Shown: positions 1 through 12,524, numbered from the stretch's first letter. The stretch is 64,000 nucleotides of DNA from Cerioporus squamosus (GCA_022592435.1 JABYQS010000090.1:1-64000); one strand, 5' to 3'. The notes: generated by a model not told the origin, from the letters alone. Program-made: numbers and translations.

Positions 1-34
1 TTACAACACGGTCTCATGCACTCTTAGCTTTCTC

Positions 35-1025
35 AGAGGCACCACCCTGGCCGGAACGGAGAACGACTGGCTGGAGGAGTTCGCCCGCAGAGCTTCCGCG
101 ATTAACAAGGGGCACCGGCACAGTCTGAGACAGGCCTTGAACGACGGAGGTTGCTTCGTGAGCTTCCTCTACGGAGGTATTGGGGCTCAGGGAGGGAACA
201 CCTTCGAGGGCAGCGCTCGAGCCCTCCAGGATCTTGAGCTGTCCGTGGCTAAGATGTCGCAAACTTGCAGAATCTTGGTTGGCATCCAGAATCAGGTGAG
301 CTCCCTGCACGGCATATCTTGGGCCTTGACTTATCTCAGCACACATTGGTACAGCTAGAAGAGTTGTACGCTGCGAATCTCCGCCAAAACATGCAGATAT
401 CATGGAAGCGCACATTGGTGCTTCGTCGTGCTCTCAACAACGTGAAGACTCTCTCGAAATATGTTCGTAAGGAGGAGCAGGACATATGTGGCTTGCTAGA
501 CCGGTGGAGACCGAGCTTCCTGTTGGTGTCTCGACCAGTAGGTTAAAACTTTGTACCTCGGAGGACAGAAGTTGACACCCGCTTCCAGGAGTGTCATGCC
601 CAGGCTCTGGAAGCCATACGAGCCCAGAAGATCGATAGGCAAGGCTTCCGTCAAAGAGTGAAACCACTGTTCTCTGCCTTGAACGAACTATCACGGGAGA
701 AAACGCGCCTCCTCGAGGAGGTCGAAGCCCTCGCTGAGGCTCAGCAGTCCGCATGGATGGAGAGGAAATTCTACGTCATTGCGGCCAGTGAAGTCAACGA
801 AGCTCTGTCCAAGTACGGCATATATCGCCAGAAACTAGCGAAGTTGAGGGCGAAGCAGGAATTGATTCTCCAGGACCTCCAGGTTTGTCTGATTGAATCG
901 TTTCATAGGCTCCGATCTGACCAGTATCAACTTGTCGTTTACTCAGAACGTCGCGTGTCTCTGTCGCCAATCGCCATCTCACCTGCCAGGACCGTATGGG
1001 TGTAACATCCCAATCATCGACGTGA
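35..1025 (+). CDS. Unrecognised coiled-coil protein, 5' end outside the window
   Basis: I do not recognise the family. The window opens in an intron whose acceptor (CTTTCTCAG) lies just before position 37. Three or four exons follow, joined by short GT-AG introns at about 295-345, 538-576 and 882-989. The last exon ends at a TGA at 1023-1025. The protein is soluble and mostly helical. Its C-terminal half is rich in Glu, Leu, Arg and Ala with heptad-like spacing (for example ALNELSREKTRLLEEVEALA), so a coiled coil is likely. No catalytic motif is visible. The first exons and the start codon are missing. The neighbouring JmjC gene is convergent. The reading frame is consistent over the exons, so this is probably a real gene, but the exact last exon is uncertain. 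Confidence 0.5.
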
Positions 1026-2056
1026 TGGAACTCGCCGCCAACTTCGCATCAGTACGGTTCCGTGCTGCGCACACTACACAGGTATAGTTAAGCTGCTTCT
1101 TCTGAATGCCGTGATGTTCATCTGGCACCAGACCGCGCTATCCGTCATTGAAGACCTCAAGAAGGTCCTTTGACTCAGTATCTGTAGCGCAGAGGCTCGT
1201 CACGCTTGGAGAACGGGCAGCATCCGGAGCTGCACTTCTTGCTCATCTTGTTCTCGAGAACAATAACAATGTTACTAACATTGTTTGGATTATGGTCTGT
1301 ATAGGACGTAGCATAGCGTAAGGCAAACACAAATTCTTGTATGTACAGGTCCATAGTGGCCCCAGTGTGTCGTTACTGACATCGACCAGCCAACGCTTCC
1401 GGATTCTTCACGAAAGTCGGGCAGCGGAGGCAGAATCAATGCGCCGGCGTGTAACTGTCGTCAAGACACGCCCTTCGAGGTCTAATGGGTTCAGTCAGCT
1501 GGAGGCTACGTGCTGTGCGAAGCCGCGAACTTTGGCGTTCGGTTTTGACGGCGAAACCAAGCAGGTACATGAACAAGCTCAGCATATCGGGCAAGATGGT
1601 GCGATTTAATGACTCGTTTCAGCGCTTCAATGTGTGTAGTGATAATACTAGAAGGCATGACCCGCAAGATCGCCATCCGCGATACTGTTCATGACTGCGA
1701 GCCTCGTACATTTCTCCATCCAGAAAAAACTCCGCCGTACCTGTGGATACGCAGCAGAACATGGTCCGCTACAGGAGGTACCGCGCAAGCCTCGCCGCCA
1801 AGCCATCAGCAGGCAACTTGCGACAGTGCCTCTTCTCCCGCTTTTCCAGCTCAATGTGATGGATATTCATGCTGGCAAAGAAAACATCCTCAGTGTACGT
1901 TGGCAGCACGTCTCAGAAATACGTACAGGTGATCAAACAGGCCATCAGCATATGTGAACCGGACTCCCGCGTCGTGCGTCCTGTGGACCGACGACTGTCC
2001 TGCAGTCGTGCACAAAGGACAGCGGTAAGCTTTCACGGCACAGACAGTCGACTTCG
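1026..2056. other. No gene recognised between two convergent genes
   Basis: Short open stretches occur in several frames but none shows a conserved motif or a consistent exon chain. The left part is likely the 3' untranslated region of the coiled-coil gene. The right part could hold a further 3' exon of the JmjC gene, because a possible donor (GTGCGT) lies close to that gene's apparent stop. Confidence 0.4.
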
Positions 2057-4224
2057 TCACGAGACTGCTGCAGGAATCAACAACGTACGATGATCACAAG
2101 AAATGTACACGCACCTGGACCGTCCTTTGAGATCCATCGTCCGACGTGTCGCAGCGGCAGATAACCACGTATAGTAGAGCATGGACTGGAAGGGAATAAC
2201 ATCGTCTGGCCAACCGCGTACCATGCGCTGGATGCGAAATTCTTCAGCAAGGCGCTTGCAGGTATGAACGCTCTCCGGACTGATGAAATCACAAGCGATC
2301 TTCATGCAATCCCCCTGATTGCAAACCTGAAGGACGTTAGAACGTACGTCACATGGAACGCCTTCGGTTTACCTACCTGATGCGCGCATCCGGCCGGAAT
2401 GAAGACAGCTTCGCCGACAGACTGCCGGATAGTGTACGGGCGTACACCGTACTGAGTGCGCAACTCCTGCAGCATCGTAGGGGTCAGATAGGTCTCTTGG
2501 TTGTGGATGGGATCGCCATCCACAGTGATCCCCTTCGCAATTTGTGCGGCGCGCAGATACTTTCTGATCTGTGGTCTGTCCTCGACAGCGAAGATATGCC
2601 ACAAGGCATATCCTCGTTGACCATCGGGGCTATCCGAGGCCCACAACAAGACATTGACCGCATCCGACAGATCCAAGTGAAGTCTGGTGGAGCCAGCATG
2701 CTGGTCGTCGCAGATCGTCGACAGGGCGTTGTACATTTTCGGGCCTACGAGAGTGCCTACAGTTAGCGGCGATCGACGACTGGTATGTACCAATACCTAA
2801 ATCGGGAGCCGTCACGTTTTCTGGAAAATGCGATGCGAGGTTCCTGACACCAGATGATGTCGTGTAAGATGGCAGGGGAACCGCGGTTTCGAAGTCCTTG
2901 TGTAACATCGGGAAAAGTTCTTTAAACCGATTCTTAGGCGGCCAGTCCTGACGACTCTAGAGTCAATAATACAACAGTACTTCGGAACGAAATGCGTACC
3001 TTGAGCTTTAGACTTCGACGCGATGGAGACCAGACCTGGCCGAACAAGGAGAAGAAGTTTGCCAGACTCTCCGCGGTAGTCTCGCCTGTATCGCAGTCTT
3101 CAACCTCACACTTCATCTTGCCGAACCGTTCAACAAACGCGTCTGGCGTCCGTCGAGTTTGGAAGTCATCGTCCACGTGAGTAACGACGATCGGTTGGTG
3201 TTGCATCCAAATCGACGCGAAGTGGGCCTCCGAAAGCTGATTCTTCTCATAGCGACGAGCTTTGCGCGATTTCTTAGCGTTCACCTGGGGCTCACTCCTA
3301 CGCAAGTCAGTGTTGCATGCCACTGGTAGTTAGGTAAGCGAGACGTACCACCCCGACACGCGTTGCATCGCTTGGATAATATTCTCCAGATCATACAACC
3401 TAAAGCGCGTCAAGCGGATCAGCGTGGCATTGTCGTGACAACGCGTGGTGGACTACTTGAATGTGAGCAGCAAGATCAATGGAACACAAGTCTGATACTT
3501 ACGATGCTGCATTCGAAGCACCACTCTTGACCACACATGGTACAGAAGTAGCTCTCCGAGAAGATGCACGTTCCGCAACAGTCTGCAGAATAATACATCA
3601 ACACATACACTAACTACCGTGTGGAATGACGGCCATACTGACCGCACGTCATTCTGCTGGTGAACTCCATAGCCTTGTAGGTAACGTTTGTGCTGAGATG
3701 TGCCTGCCTTTCCTTGAGCAGGACCGGGAGCAAGAATTCCGCAGCGATTCGCTATTGGAAGTGAGCATGATAGAGACGGTGGAAAGTTCAAGACTTCTAC
3801 CTGCTTCACATCGATATCTTCGCTGGAATGTGGTCGTTGGTAAATTTCGTTCAGCGGGGCAATGTTGCTGGGCGTGTCGTCTTTGAAGCTGTATGAAAAA
3901 GCGTGCAGTGCCCGATCGTACTTGAAACAGCGGAATCCTATCGAAGTCAACATGAGTTGAGGATGATACCGGTCATGCAGGACTAACCTACCTCTGAAAG
4001 CACACGACTCCCCCGCGCTGTTCTGCTTGTTTTTACGGAGGCACCCTGCGCATTTGGGGAATTCCGGCCGCTCCCTGGTCGTTAGCCCGAAGAAGTCGGA
4101 GAGTTTCGTTGGCATCCGAGAGCACACGTTCATTTGCAGCAGCAGCCTGAAGATTGGGACTGTTTGTAACGTCGTTAGTAGCCAGAATATAGTCAGACTT
4201 ACTCGTCGGATTGTATTGAGGCAC
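2057..4224 (-). CDS. JmjC-domain histone demethylase, KDM3 type, with N-terminal Cys-rich zinc-binding region
   Basis: Likely a nuclear Fe(II)/2-oxoglutarate dioxygenase that removes methyl groups from histone lysine, by family most like KDM3/JMJD1 (H3K9). Reading down the minus strand: a short first exon, then a Cys-rich segment with PKCAGCLRKNK and ESCAFRG, then a second Cys cluster at about 3590-3510 (CCGTCIFSESYFCTMCGQEW). The JmjC part then has the KDM3-like strings LKDWPPKNRFKELFP, LASHFPE, LHLDLSDAVNVLLW, GVRPYTIRQSVGEAVFIPAG and HQVCNQGDCMKIACDFISPE. The iron ligands are visible as HxD in LHLDLSD and the His of the CAHQV segment. The introns have good GTAAGT/GTAGGT donors. The start at 4224 depends on a small first exon (MPQYNPT); 4133 is an alternative. 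The C-terminus after 2110 is uncertain. Confidence 0.85.
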
Positions 4225-4590
4225 TCATACTTGGGGATCTTCGCAGGAAACGAGTGGAGAGGTGAGTAGATTCCGAGAGAGTCTGTCAGCGCTGGCGCGC
4301 GACTCGGACGAATCTTGGAGCGCCCAACCGATTCGACGTGTCAACCAAGCGCCAACAGTCCTTTCCCTGCTCTATCATAATCCAGGCTTGTCGCCGGGGT
4401 CGCGCCCTTGTCTTTCCCCCTTCCCTGTACAATCCCAGTCGGAGGAAGTATACGTGGAAGAGGAAGCCCATATCCAGGCTGTATGGTCTCGACAAGTCGA
4501 TCTTCACTCCCAAAACACGATCATTCCTTCGTCACTCCTCGTCGTCGTCGCCGCCGCCGAGGGCTTAGCAATTCATGGCGCAATACGTGG

Positions 4591-5454
4591 TCTCGGCGCA
4601 ACATCGACCAATGTGAAACTCCAGAATAATACGCTCTGCAAGCGCAAGTGGCCCTTCATAGCGTATGTGCTCGTCTCCTCTAGCAGCGTGTCTTGCTGAC
4701 AGACACACCGGTGCTCACTAGCACTCAGCGCACTGGCGACGGAAGTTTACCCAGCGATTAGTTAACACAACTGTGCGTTGGAGGCTCTGGCTGCCAAGTG
4801 GTCATCCTCCGGGGGCTCTGGCGTGCGCGATGGCGTAGGCTATACCCCACGTACAGTCGGACTGGTCCTCCTTCTCGTTCTCGGCGCAACATCGACCAAT
4901 GTAAAACTCCAGAATAATACGCTCTGCATGCGCAAGTGGCCCTTCATAGCGTATGTGCTCGTCTCCTCTAGCAGCGTGTCTTGCTGACAGACACACCGGT
5001 GCTCACTAGCACTCAGCGCACTGGCGACGGAAGTTTACCCAGCGATTAGTTAACACAACTGTGCGTTGGAGGCTCTGGCTGCCAAGTGGTCATCCTCCGG
5101 GGGCTCTGGCGTGCGCGATGGCGTAGGCTATACCCCACGTACAGTCGGACTGGTCCTCCTTCTCGTTCTCGGCGCAACATCGACCAATGTAAAACTCCAG
5201 AATAATACGCTCTGCATGCGCAAGTGGCCCTTCATGGCGTATGTGCTCGTCTCCTCTAGCAGCGTGTCTTGCTGACAGACACACCGGTGCTCACTAGCAC
5301 TCAGCGCACTGGCGACGGATGTTTACCCAGCGATTACTTAACACAACTGTGCGTTGGAGGCTCTGGCTGCCAAGCGGTCATCCTCCGGGGGCTCTGGCGT
5401 GCGCGATGGCGTAGGCTATACCCCACGTACAGTCGGACTGGTCCTCCTTCTCGT
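4591..5454. repeat. Tandem array, three copies of a 288-bp unit
   Basis: The segment beginning TCTCGGCGCAACATCGACC recurs at 4591, 4879 and 5167, and the whole 288-bp unit is repeated with only a handful of substitutions. The array stops in the third unit at about 5454, where the sequence diverges. The unit length is a multiple of three, and a stretch of about 65-69 codons stays open in each copy on each strand. Stops separate these stretches and none looks like a protein domain, so I read it as non-coding satellite DNA. The near identity of copies implies recent amplification. Confidence 0.9.
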
Positions 5455-7486
5455 CTCATGCTGTTCTTTCTGTCTCGAGATGGAGTTGCCTCATTGCCCC
5501 GCGCCGGTATGTGCCGCCCAGCCGTCCGGTTCTCAATGTTTGCTCACTCGCCGTTTTCCTCTCCCTGTTTCGCAGGTCGTTCTGCATCTCACAAGTCCCT
5601 CGCTGTTTCACTTTCGTGCAGATGGTCTCGTGAAACAGCCTGGAAGCGCTGACGAGGCGGCATTCCCCCATGCGAACGTGCACATGTGATGTTGAGGACA
5701 AGGTAAGCCGCCGCGGATCTATAGCAGTGCTCGAACTCACGTCGTGCTGCTTGCGCCTGTAATAGGCACATGTCCTCTGCTCGTCCTCAGCATCACGATT
5801 ATCGGCAGAAGCCTCAGCAGGCTCGTGTACCTCGGCGGGAGGTGTGACCCCATCTGGGACGATGGCCAGTCAACGCTGCGTCAGGACGGTCTCGCCGAAG
5901 CTTGCAAGGGCGTCCCACTTCTACATCGCAGGAAGGATGACGTGACGAACGAGACGCAAACCCGCTCCGAGGTCAACCGCCGCGTCCTCTGCGACCTCAT
6001 ACTCGCTAGCGCTGTGTGGCCCTCACCTCGACGCCGTGTGTTCTCTCGACGAGGGCAGCGGCAAGCAAGAGCTGACCTCTGCGAATCTTGTGCTCCTCGT
6101 CACCAATTGCTTCATTGGGGCTGACGGAGTCCACTACTCCTGCTCCTACCTTCCGCGACACCCATTCTGGCGGTGCAGAGATCTTCGTCGCCACCCTCGC
6201 GCCGCGCTGCCATGGCGTTGGACTCACAAGCTGGTATATACGCCGTACGCAAGGGCGACGGACGAGAACCGCGGCCGCTGGTGACTGGTCCTAAACGTCA
6301 GCATCATATCATAATCTCCTCGGGTGAGTTGGCGTATACGGTTGCCAGTATACCAATAACCATATGCTGACGATACTGCGCGGCAGGACGAGGTACTAGC
6401 CATATGGCGCGTTACTGCACGAGTGGCGCGTTACTGCACGAGGGAACGCTAACCATCGACGAGGCGACCCAGCGTCTCGAGGCTCGGGCGTCCTGCGTCC
6501 GAAAAGACACATATTATCCGCGAAGAGCATCATGAACACCAGCGCGCCCGTCCTAGGGTCATCGTACGCAGCAAGAGAGGCTTCGGCGCGGGGCGAGCGT
6601 GGTGTCGCTGTCAACGAATATGTCGTAGGGCCAGCCGCAGCCCCGACGTTGGGAATCCCGTTGTTCGACAGACAGAAGTCGAGCTTGCCTCGGTCGAGCT
6701 TGGACGCGGAGGACTCATCCGGGGTCAACGGACTCAACGGCGGGGAGCGTGCGGGCTCGTTAGAGGGCGTGATGACTACCCACTATTCCATGGTGTTGAG
6801 TGGGCCCAACAGGCGCCTCAGTGTTGTCTGAAGGTCGCCGTTGTGTGCATACACGTCAATCCTCTCTTTGAGGATCGCGATCGAGACTCCAGCACTGGAG
6901 GACTTCATCCGCGAAGCCTCATTCCGAATCGTGTGGCGTCTTACGGTCCTCTCCGTAGACACGTTGACTCTGGCACGGAACTCCATCGTAACGATTCTGG
7001 ATAGTTTATGAGGCCTTTCCGCCGTTATAGACACGCAGCCCCGGCCAGGGACGAGGCAGACTCCGATAACAACGTACGCTGGTATCGCTTTCCCTGGCAG
7101 TCCCCCGATATCTCGCAGACTCTTCCTATGGTGGGCTATCCTGTCCGGAGAGCCGAGGCGAAGCGCACACACACTGGAGAAACAGCCAATAGCAAACTCG
7201 TTCGACATCTATGAAGTCGAAGGCACGAGTTTGGGGCGTACATGCAGACAAAGGGTGCAATTCAACTAGCACGACTTCGTATGAAGGAAGACTAACTCGT
7301 TGCTCAGGGTTACACGTTTCATTCAGTTATAGATGTCACGCTACATCAGCACCTTGCCAAGTACTCTCCTCCGCCTCACACATACTCGGATTTATGGCGT
7401 GTGGGCCAGCGTCAGGTTCGTTTCTCTCTCTGAGCAACCTGCCGACTCTGACGGCCCTTGGCTCACGGTCTACCGCTGCTCCCCAG
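5455..7486. other. Accessory region with no intact gene recognised
   Basis: All frames are broken within 80-140 codons and no family motif is apparent. The right half may include decayed 5' sequence of the retroelement that follows. A 19-bp direct repeat lies at 6405-6442. Confidence 0.4.
6405..6442. repeat. Perfect 19-bp tandem duplication
   Basis: TGGCGCGTTACTGCACGAG occurs twice back to back (6405-6423 and 6424-6442). It is too short for a satellite and looks like a slip or a fill-in duplication, possibly an excision scar. Confidence 0.85.
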
Positions 7487-8652
7487 GTTCACATGAATGC
7501 CTTTGTATCGGATGATATCCCGCGACTGGGTGCGGGCATCCACTTTGGCTTGGGATGCAGCGAGAACGTCGCTCTCCGTGTGCGCGGCTGTCCAGCGCTG
7601 TCGCGTGCCAACATCCTCGCAACTGTACACGCTCTCCATCTCACGTTATCTCCCTCCGTGTCTACGTCTCGGATGACTATCTGTGCCCCGCTCTACATAT
7701 CCCTGGGCTCCCCATTACCAGCGCAACCAGTGGAATGCCCCATGGACGTGCCCTCCGTTGGTTTGCCTCCACCATCAGGGCCCGCTCCGCGCCAGTCTCT
7801 CTCCACTCCAACGGCCTGTCCAGCGAGTACTCGGAGCACTACGACGCTGCGACTGCCCTCGCGCGCCAGGGTTCGACCCTCCCTGAGCCCTCCGCTCTGC
7901 ATGAGACGGTCAGCCTGTCGTCACCATCCCACTGGCCACCAACCCTGTATGTGGACGACATTGCACCTGAGTTACTACAGAGTGCTCTCGGGGCTTCCTC
8001 CTATCTTGCCTCTAGCTGCCTCCACTATGCTGGACGGCCCTAGTGATGAGCCGTTGTCGGCGGAGGAGGTGGCCCGAGCTAGTGACTCCTCTCTTTCACC
8101 ATCTGTAGCGATCATGCGCCGCAACAACCTCGACCGCCTGCTTCTGCTTCGGTGTGCATTAGACCGCACCCCCGTCACAGCGTCCCAACTCCGTGATGCC
8201 TTCGAGCAGCGCATGAACCCTCCGTCGGATGATGCCCTTCCTGCAGTATCGCCTCCACTACTCCCTCACTTGTCTGACAGCACGAGCCCTTCTCCGTCAC
8301 ACTCTCGATACTTCCTCCAAGGCGTACTTCTCTCGCCCCTTCATGGTTGGCGAGGTCGATGCAGCCGAACAGCACATAGCCAAGAATTGTCTTGGGGCAG
8401 CGTCGGGTCTAGACGACATTGGCTTTGAGCGCGTCCCCGACAATCCCTCGGAGAAGCTGCGGGAGTACTACTCCCGCAGCTCTCTCGCTGGGGTGCATCG
8501 GGACCGCCCCTCGACTGGCTCAGGTAGCTGTATCGACACTCCGAGTATGTCGTCAACGCTGCGGGCAGTACCACGGATACTTTCTCCGACTGCGACGTCC
8601 TCATCGGCGATCCGGCGTCGCCGATCCTGTAGATCCTCTTCCTCTCGGAAGG
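7487..8652 (+). mobile_element. Decayed retroelement: RNase H domain followed by reverse transcriptase fragments
   Basis: Three conserved patches, in different frames, match the LINE-like RNase H/RT proteins abundant in Agaricomycetes. At about 7487-7670 the RNase H core reads LGAGIHFG...NVALRVRG. At about 7675-7850 it continues in another frame (YVSDDY, ALRWFASTIRARSAP). At about 8160-8230 comes PVTASQLRDAFEQRMNPP, then in a shifted frame from about 8307 YFSRPFMVGEVDAAEQHI and GLDDIGFERVP, the N-terminal part of the RT. At about 8580-8640 the RT motif DVLIGDPASPIL follows, with a TAG where Trp is expected. The palm domain between these patches is deleted. It cannot be active. Confidence 0.75.
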
Positions 8653-9445
8653 AGGGATGCCGGCACGGACTCCGACTGTCGGGCTCAATCCTCCGCGACT
8701 CTCCTTGTGCCATTTCCCCACCCCGTCCTAGCTTAGAACTTGAAGGAAGCTTAGCACCTGTCCTACCTCGTCATCGGCAGCCGCAGGCTACTCCTGTGAT
8801 CTGTTTTATGCAAGCTCCCTAACGGCAACTGTGCGAGCACGGAGACTGACCGACAATCGTCTATGTCGCGGTCCAGAGGCAGAATACGGCTGTTAGATGC
8901 AGCAGGGCCCAGGCCGTTTCGGAGTTCGAGTCGATAGTGTCGCGCCGGCGCTGTCCCGCCCATCGCTGCTGCCTCTCGGACGCTCGCTCTCGTTCCTCCT
9001 CGCGTCCTGCAAGCCGCGGACACCGTTATCATTGCTACTCTGGTCGTAGTCAAGAGCCAAACGGACTTGGTAAGCAAGTCCTCGCTCTTTCGTACTCCGT
9101 CGGCTTGACTGACCCTGTCGTGCCTGGCTCGTAGATGACGAGACGCGTCCGGCCGTTGTGTGTCTTAACTGCACCGCCTGGCATACGAACATCTTCGGTC
9201 GAACCATGGTAAACGCTTACAAACCTCGTTCGCCACACGGATTCCAGCTCCTTTGACGAGTCTCGAGCCTCCCCGTGAAGGTAGTAAGCCCGAGGCGGAG
9301 AGTAAGTCGACGCTTCCCATTCCTCTATGATCCCACGCTGAAAGTTCGTACATCCATTCGGGGGAGAAGCAGGACTCGACACCTACGTCGACGCTGAACG
9401 CTAGGTTACGTTGCACATGGGCAAACAACCCGGAATCTTACCAGG
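8653..9445. other. No gene recognised
   Basis: Mixed-frame open stretches of up to about 105 codons on both strands without motifs. This may be further eroded 3' sequence of the retroelement. Confidence 0.4.
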
Positions 9446-10244
9446 ATGCTCGGCAGCTGGAGACGTCGATGCGTAGCTTCATTCAAGATATTAACTCAAG
9501 CTCGGTTTCAAGGCAAGTCGAGGTGCGACGTGAACCAACAGGTACCGACGTGTCCCGGTGACCAGCCGGCATATGGATCTTGCTCAGGCTTCGCCGGGAC
9601 ACGCGACGTCAGCCTTCCTCGTCCCTTCCCGCGAACACCAACCCGTACTCTCCGTCGTTCGCGTCCGCCAACCCCGGTCCATCGTCACTATGCCCCCGAG
9701 TACACATCTCACTCTCCGCTCGCTGCCTTCTCCGTCCCCTCGGCTGCGTTCGCAACAGCTCCCGTCCTCTGGTCCCCGACATCCCGCTCGTTCTACGTCT
9801 TGGGCCCGCGTTCCTACTCTGCCCCATCTCCTCCTCCTCGTCCCCCAGCCTCCCTTCCCGCCTACAACATGCTTAGTGAGACGAGTCCGCGCTCTACACT
9901 ATTGAGCCCTCCGAGCCAACCAGCCCGCCTCCGGCCTCGCCCTCGTCTACCCGCGATCCCACCCATCAAGGCGGAGTATGCGGAGGGTTCCTTCATCATC
10001 CAAGTCTCCGTCCCCGCCGAGCGGCCCAACGTCTCCCATGCCATGCCCGAGGTCCTGCTGCGCGCGAAACACGCGCCTCCCCAAATGCGCAAGATGACGT
10101 ATTCCTTCCCTCTCGAGAACTTCGCCATCCACGACGGCAATTGCTCCGTTGCGACACGGCGGTATCCAGGTCGGCCCCCTCAGGGAGAAGCCCGTCATGC
10201 TCGAGTGGCAGGTCGAGCCCAACGAGCTACCCGACGTCTTTTAA
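9446..10244 (+). pseudogene. Hypothetical Pro/Ser-rich protein, frameshifted near its 3' end
   Basis: One frame stays open for about 240 codons. Its first part is rich in Pro, Ser and Arg and low in complexity (about residues 50-185). It is followed by a more ordinary globular stretch with EGSFIIQVSVPAERPNVSH and MTYSFPLENFAIHDG. At about 10140-10165 the plausible reading moves to another frame, which gives LRHGGIQVGPLREKPVMLEW and then ELPDVF and a TAA at 10242-10244. A one-base indel explains this best. No GT-AG intron fits there. I do not recognise the family. The gene sits in degenerate accessory DNA, which supports decay. A sequencing error in a live gene is the alternative. Confidence 0.4.
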
Positions 10245-12524
10245 TACGGCGCTGCGCCCTCGTCGACGGGCAAGGCTTCCTCCCGTACGTCGTCTGACCT
10301 GCTCCGTCTACGACTCCACGAGCTCCCCGTCTCCCTCCATCAGCCTCGAGTACACCACCACCGTCGACGACAACTCCTGGGATGCAGCGTCCTTGGGTTA
10401 CGGCTACGTCACGGACCCCAGCTCCGGCACGCCCTGGGATGACGGGGGAGGACAACGGTACCGCGCACCGAACAGGGCACCCGCCGGGCAGGACTAGTCG
10501 GCCGGTTGGTGGATCGGTCTTCTCGGGTCCTCCATCACGTCTGGACGCAAGCTGTGGTCGAGAACCGCTGTAATTTCGGCGCCGTTTGAGCCATGGCAAT
10601 TGTGATCCGTCGACGTGAGACTGGCCACTTCGCGTTCACGTCCTCTTCGCTGTCTGGATTTACACCTTGCATATGTACCTTCCCTATGTGCGAGATGATG
10701 CATTGTCCCCCGTCCTTGTTGATCGCAAAGCCTGTACCAGCTTGGACTTCGATTTCATTCTACAGGTTTATTGAGACTCAGTACAGGGGGTTTGACTTCT
10801 GTCAGTGTGTGTCTCCCGCAGGTCTCCCGACTCCGAGAGGCCCGAGATGTCTGTGACTCGGACCTGTCACATCACGAGGTACATAACCCGATTCACGTCA
10901 CACCGATTCCACCAGCTCCCGTTACCATACCATATACTTATCGTCGCACCTCTCCTATTGCTTGTCATCCTTGTACGTCTCATCCCTGGGTTGGCGACAT
11001 CCTTGTTTGACGGCGGAGTCCCGACAGTTGCAGTCAGGCGCTTGCGGTAGGCTGGAGTGATCCCTTGCTGACCCTCATGGTAAGAACATCATCGCGTTAC
11101 CCTCAAATCGACTCTGATCCTCCTCTGTTAGAGGCGCGAGCTCGAGACCGCCGGATACGCTGAAGTTTCTCGACCCTATTGGGTGCTCGCAGCTATCCAG
11201 CTACGGTCTCGGCTTTACTTGGTCGGAGCTGGGACTAGTTGATGTCGAAGCGTGTCGAGGCCAGGCCGGAGAGGAGGTGGACAAGGACTCAGACGTAACT
11301 GATGGTGGATGTGGCGAACGGGCACCGCATCAAACGTGAGCCAGAGCAATCCGCCTTATCGTTCGAGTCAGCGACGGAATATGTCCGTCTCGCGAAAGCG
11401 TTTTCGACCGACTCGGCGCCCTCGCAGGTCGTCAATCATGCTGTCCATGTGTTATCGTTCCCAGTACCGTTCTACACCGACTCCTGCACAGGCACAACCT
11501 CTCGACATGGAAGTCATCGTCGTTCGTCGGCGGCCGGCGGTACGGGAAAGTCACCAAGGCCACAGTCATCTGGAGCTATGGGCAGCCACCGGTGCGTCTT
11601 TTCCTGCAGCTCCTCCATCAGACGACTGACCGACATTGGTGCGACATAGTGACGAGTTTGAGCCTCCTTGCAGAAGCTCTATCCATGTCATCGCGGAGGT
11701 GGCGTCCCCAACATTGGTGTCGGTTGACCCGATCACCTGTGGTCATCGAGCAGATGGTGCGTTGAGTCTGGCTCCCAGTATTAATATGCGCCTCATCATC
11801 GCTTTCAGGACTCTGTCGTACCGAAGATCACGCAGAACTACCCGGAGTTGGATCCTTCCCACGTACTCTCATCGACGACTCCACGAAGCTCCGTGAGTGC
11901 TTGCTGTCAACGCTTCTGCCCACAGCATGCTTATGCGATTTGTCCACAGAGCAAGGAAACATCCCTGCGAATGACGTCGCCATCTACATGTCGAGTACGC
12001 GACACGGACAGCATTGCCATTGACGGTGCCGCTGGTCCACGAGAAGCGCGTCGGACATGCGACGAACGCAGGCGCGTGCTGGCTCTGCCTCTTGCATCAG
12101 TACCACAGCGTCTTCTCCTCAAGCAGCAAGACTTCGCGGTCACGGAGGAATCGGCCGTACGACCTCTCACGTCGGCACGAAGCGCACAGGAAGGAGCTCG
12201 ACGCCCGGATCGTTCATCTGGAGAACAACTAGATTGCCTCCGAACCTCCCTTGGCATTCGTCCTCGCCCCAAACAGTTCTCTACCGCAGCTGCTTCTGAG
12301 CTCGTGGCCCTCCTCCGCTTCGCATCGTCACTGCTCGTCAACCCCCGTGACCAGTCGTCCCGTTTGTCATTTGTTATCACTGTACCTCATATTAGCTACA
12401 TCGGTTGTACGACAAGTATGCTATAGTCGACTCGTGAAGTGTCGCTTCGTTGGCCGAGACAGCCTCTGAGTCGCTTGGCCGACTCATCAGTGAGTCGCCT
12501 TGCCGACTCGTCCCTATCGGCCGC
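10245..12524. other. Accessory region, no gene supported
   Basis: Several open stretches of 80-190 codons overlap on both strands (for example 11848-12426 on plus and 11931-12380 on minus). They lack recognisable motifs and no good splice chain connects them. The right edge (12425-12520) carries repeated copies of a GAGTCGCTTGGCCGACTC-like palindrome. Confidence 0.4.

Noticed and set aside
4778..5275. Repeated 69-codon frames inside the 288-bp units as a repeat-protein gene family
   Set aside because: Each is closed by stops, no splice sites join them, and the opposite strand is equally open.
7211..8428. 405-codon open frame on plus as one gene
   Set aside because: Homology patches to RNase H and RT fall partly in other frames, so the long frame is chance readthrough of a decayed element.
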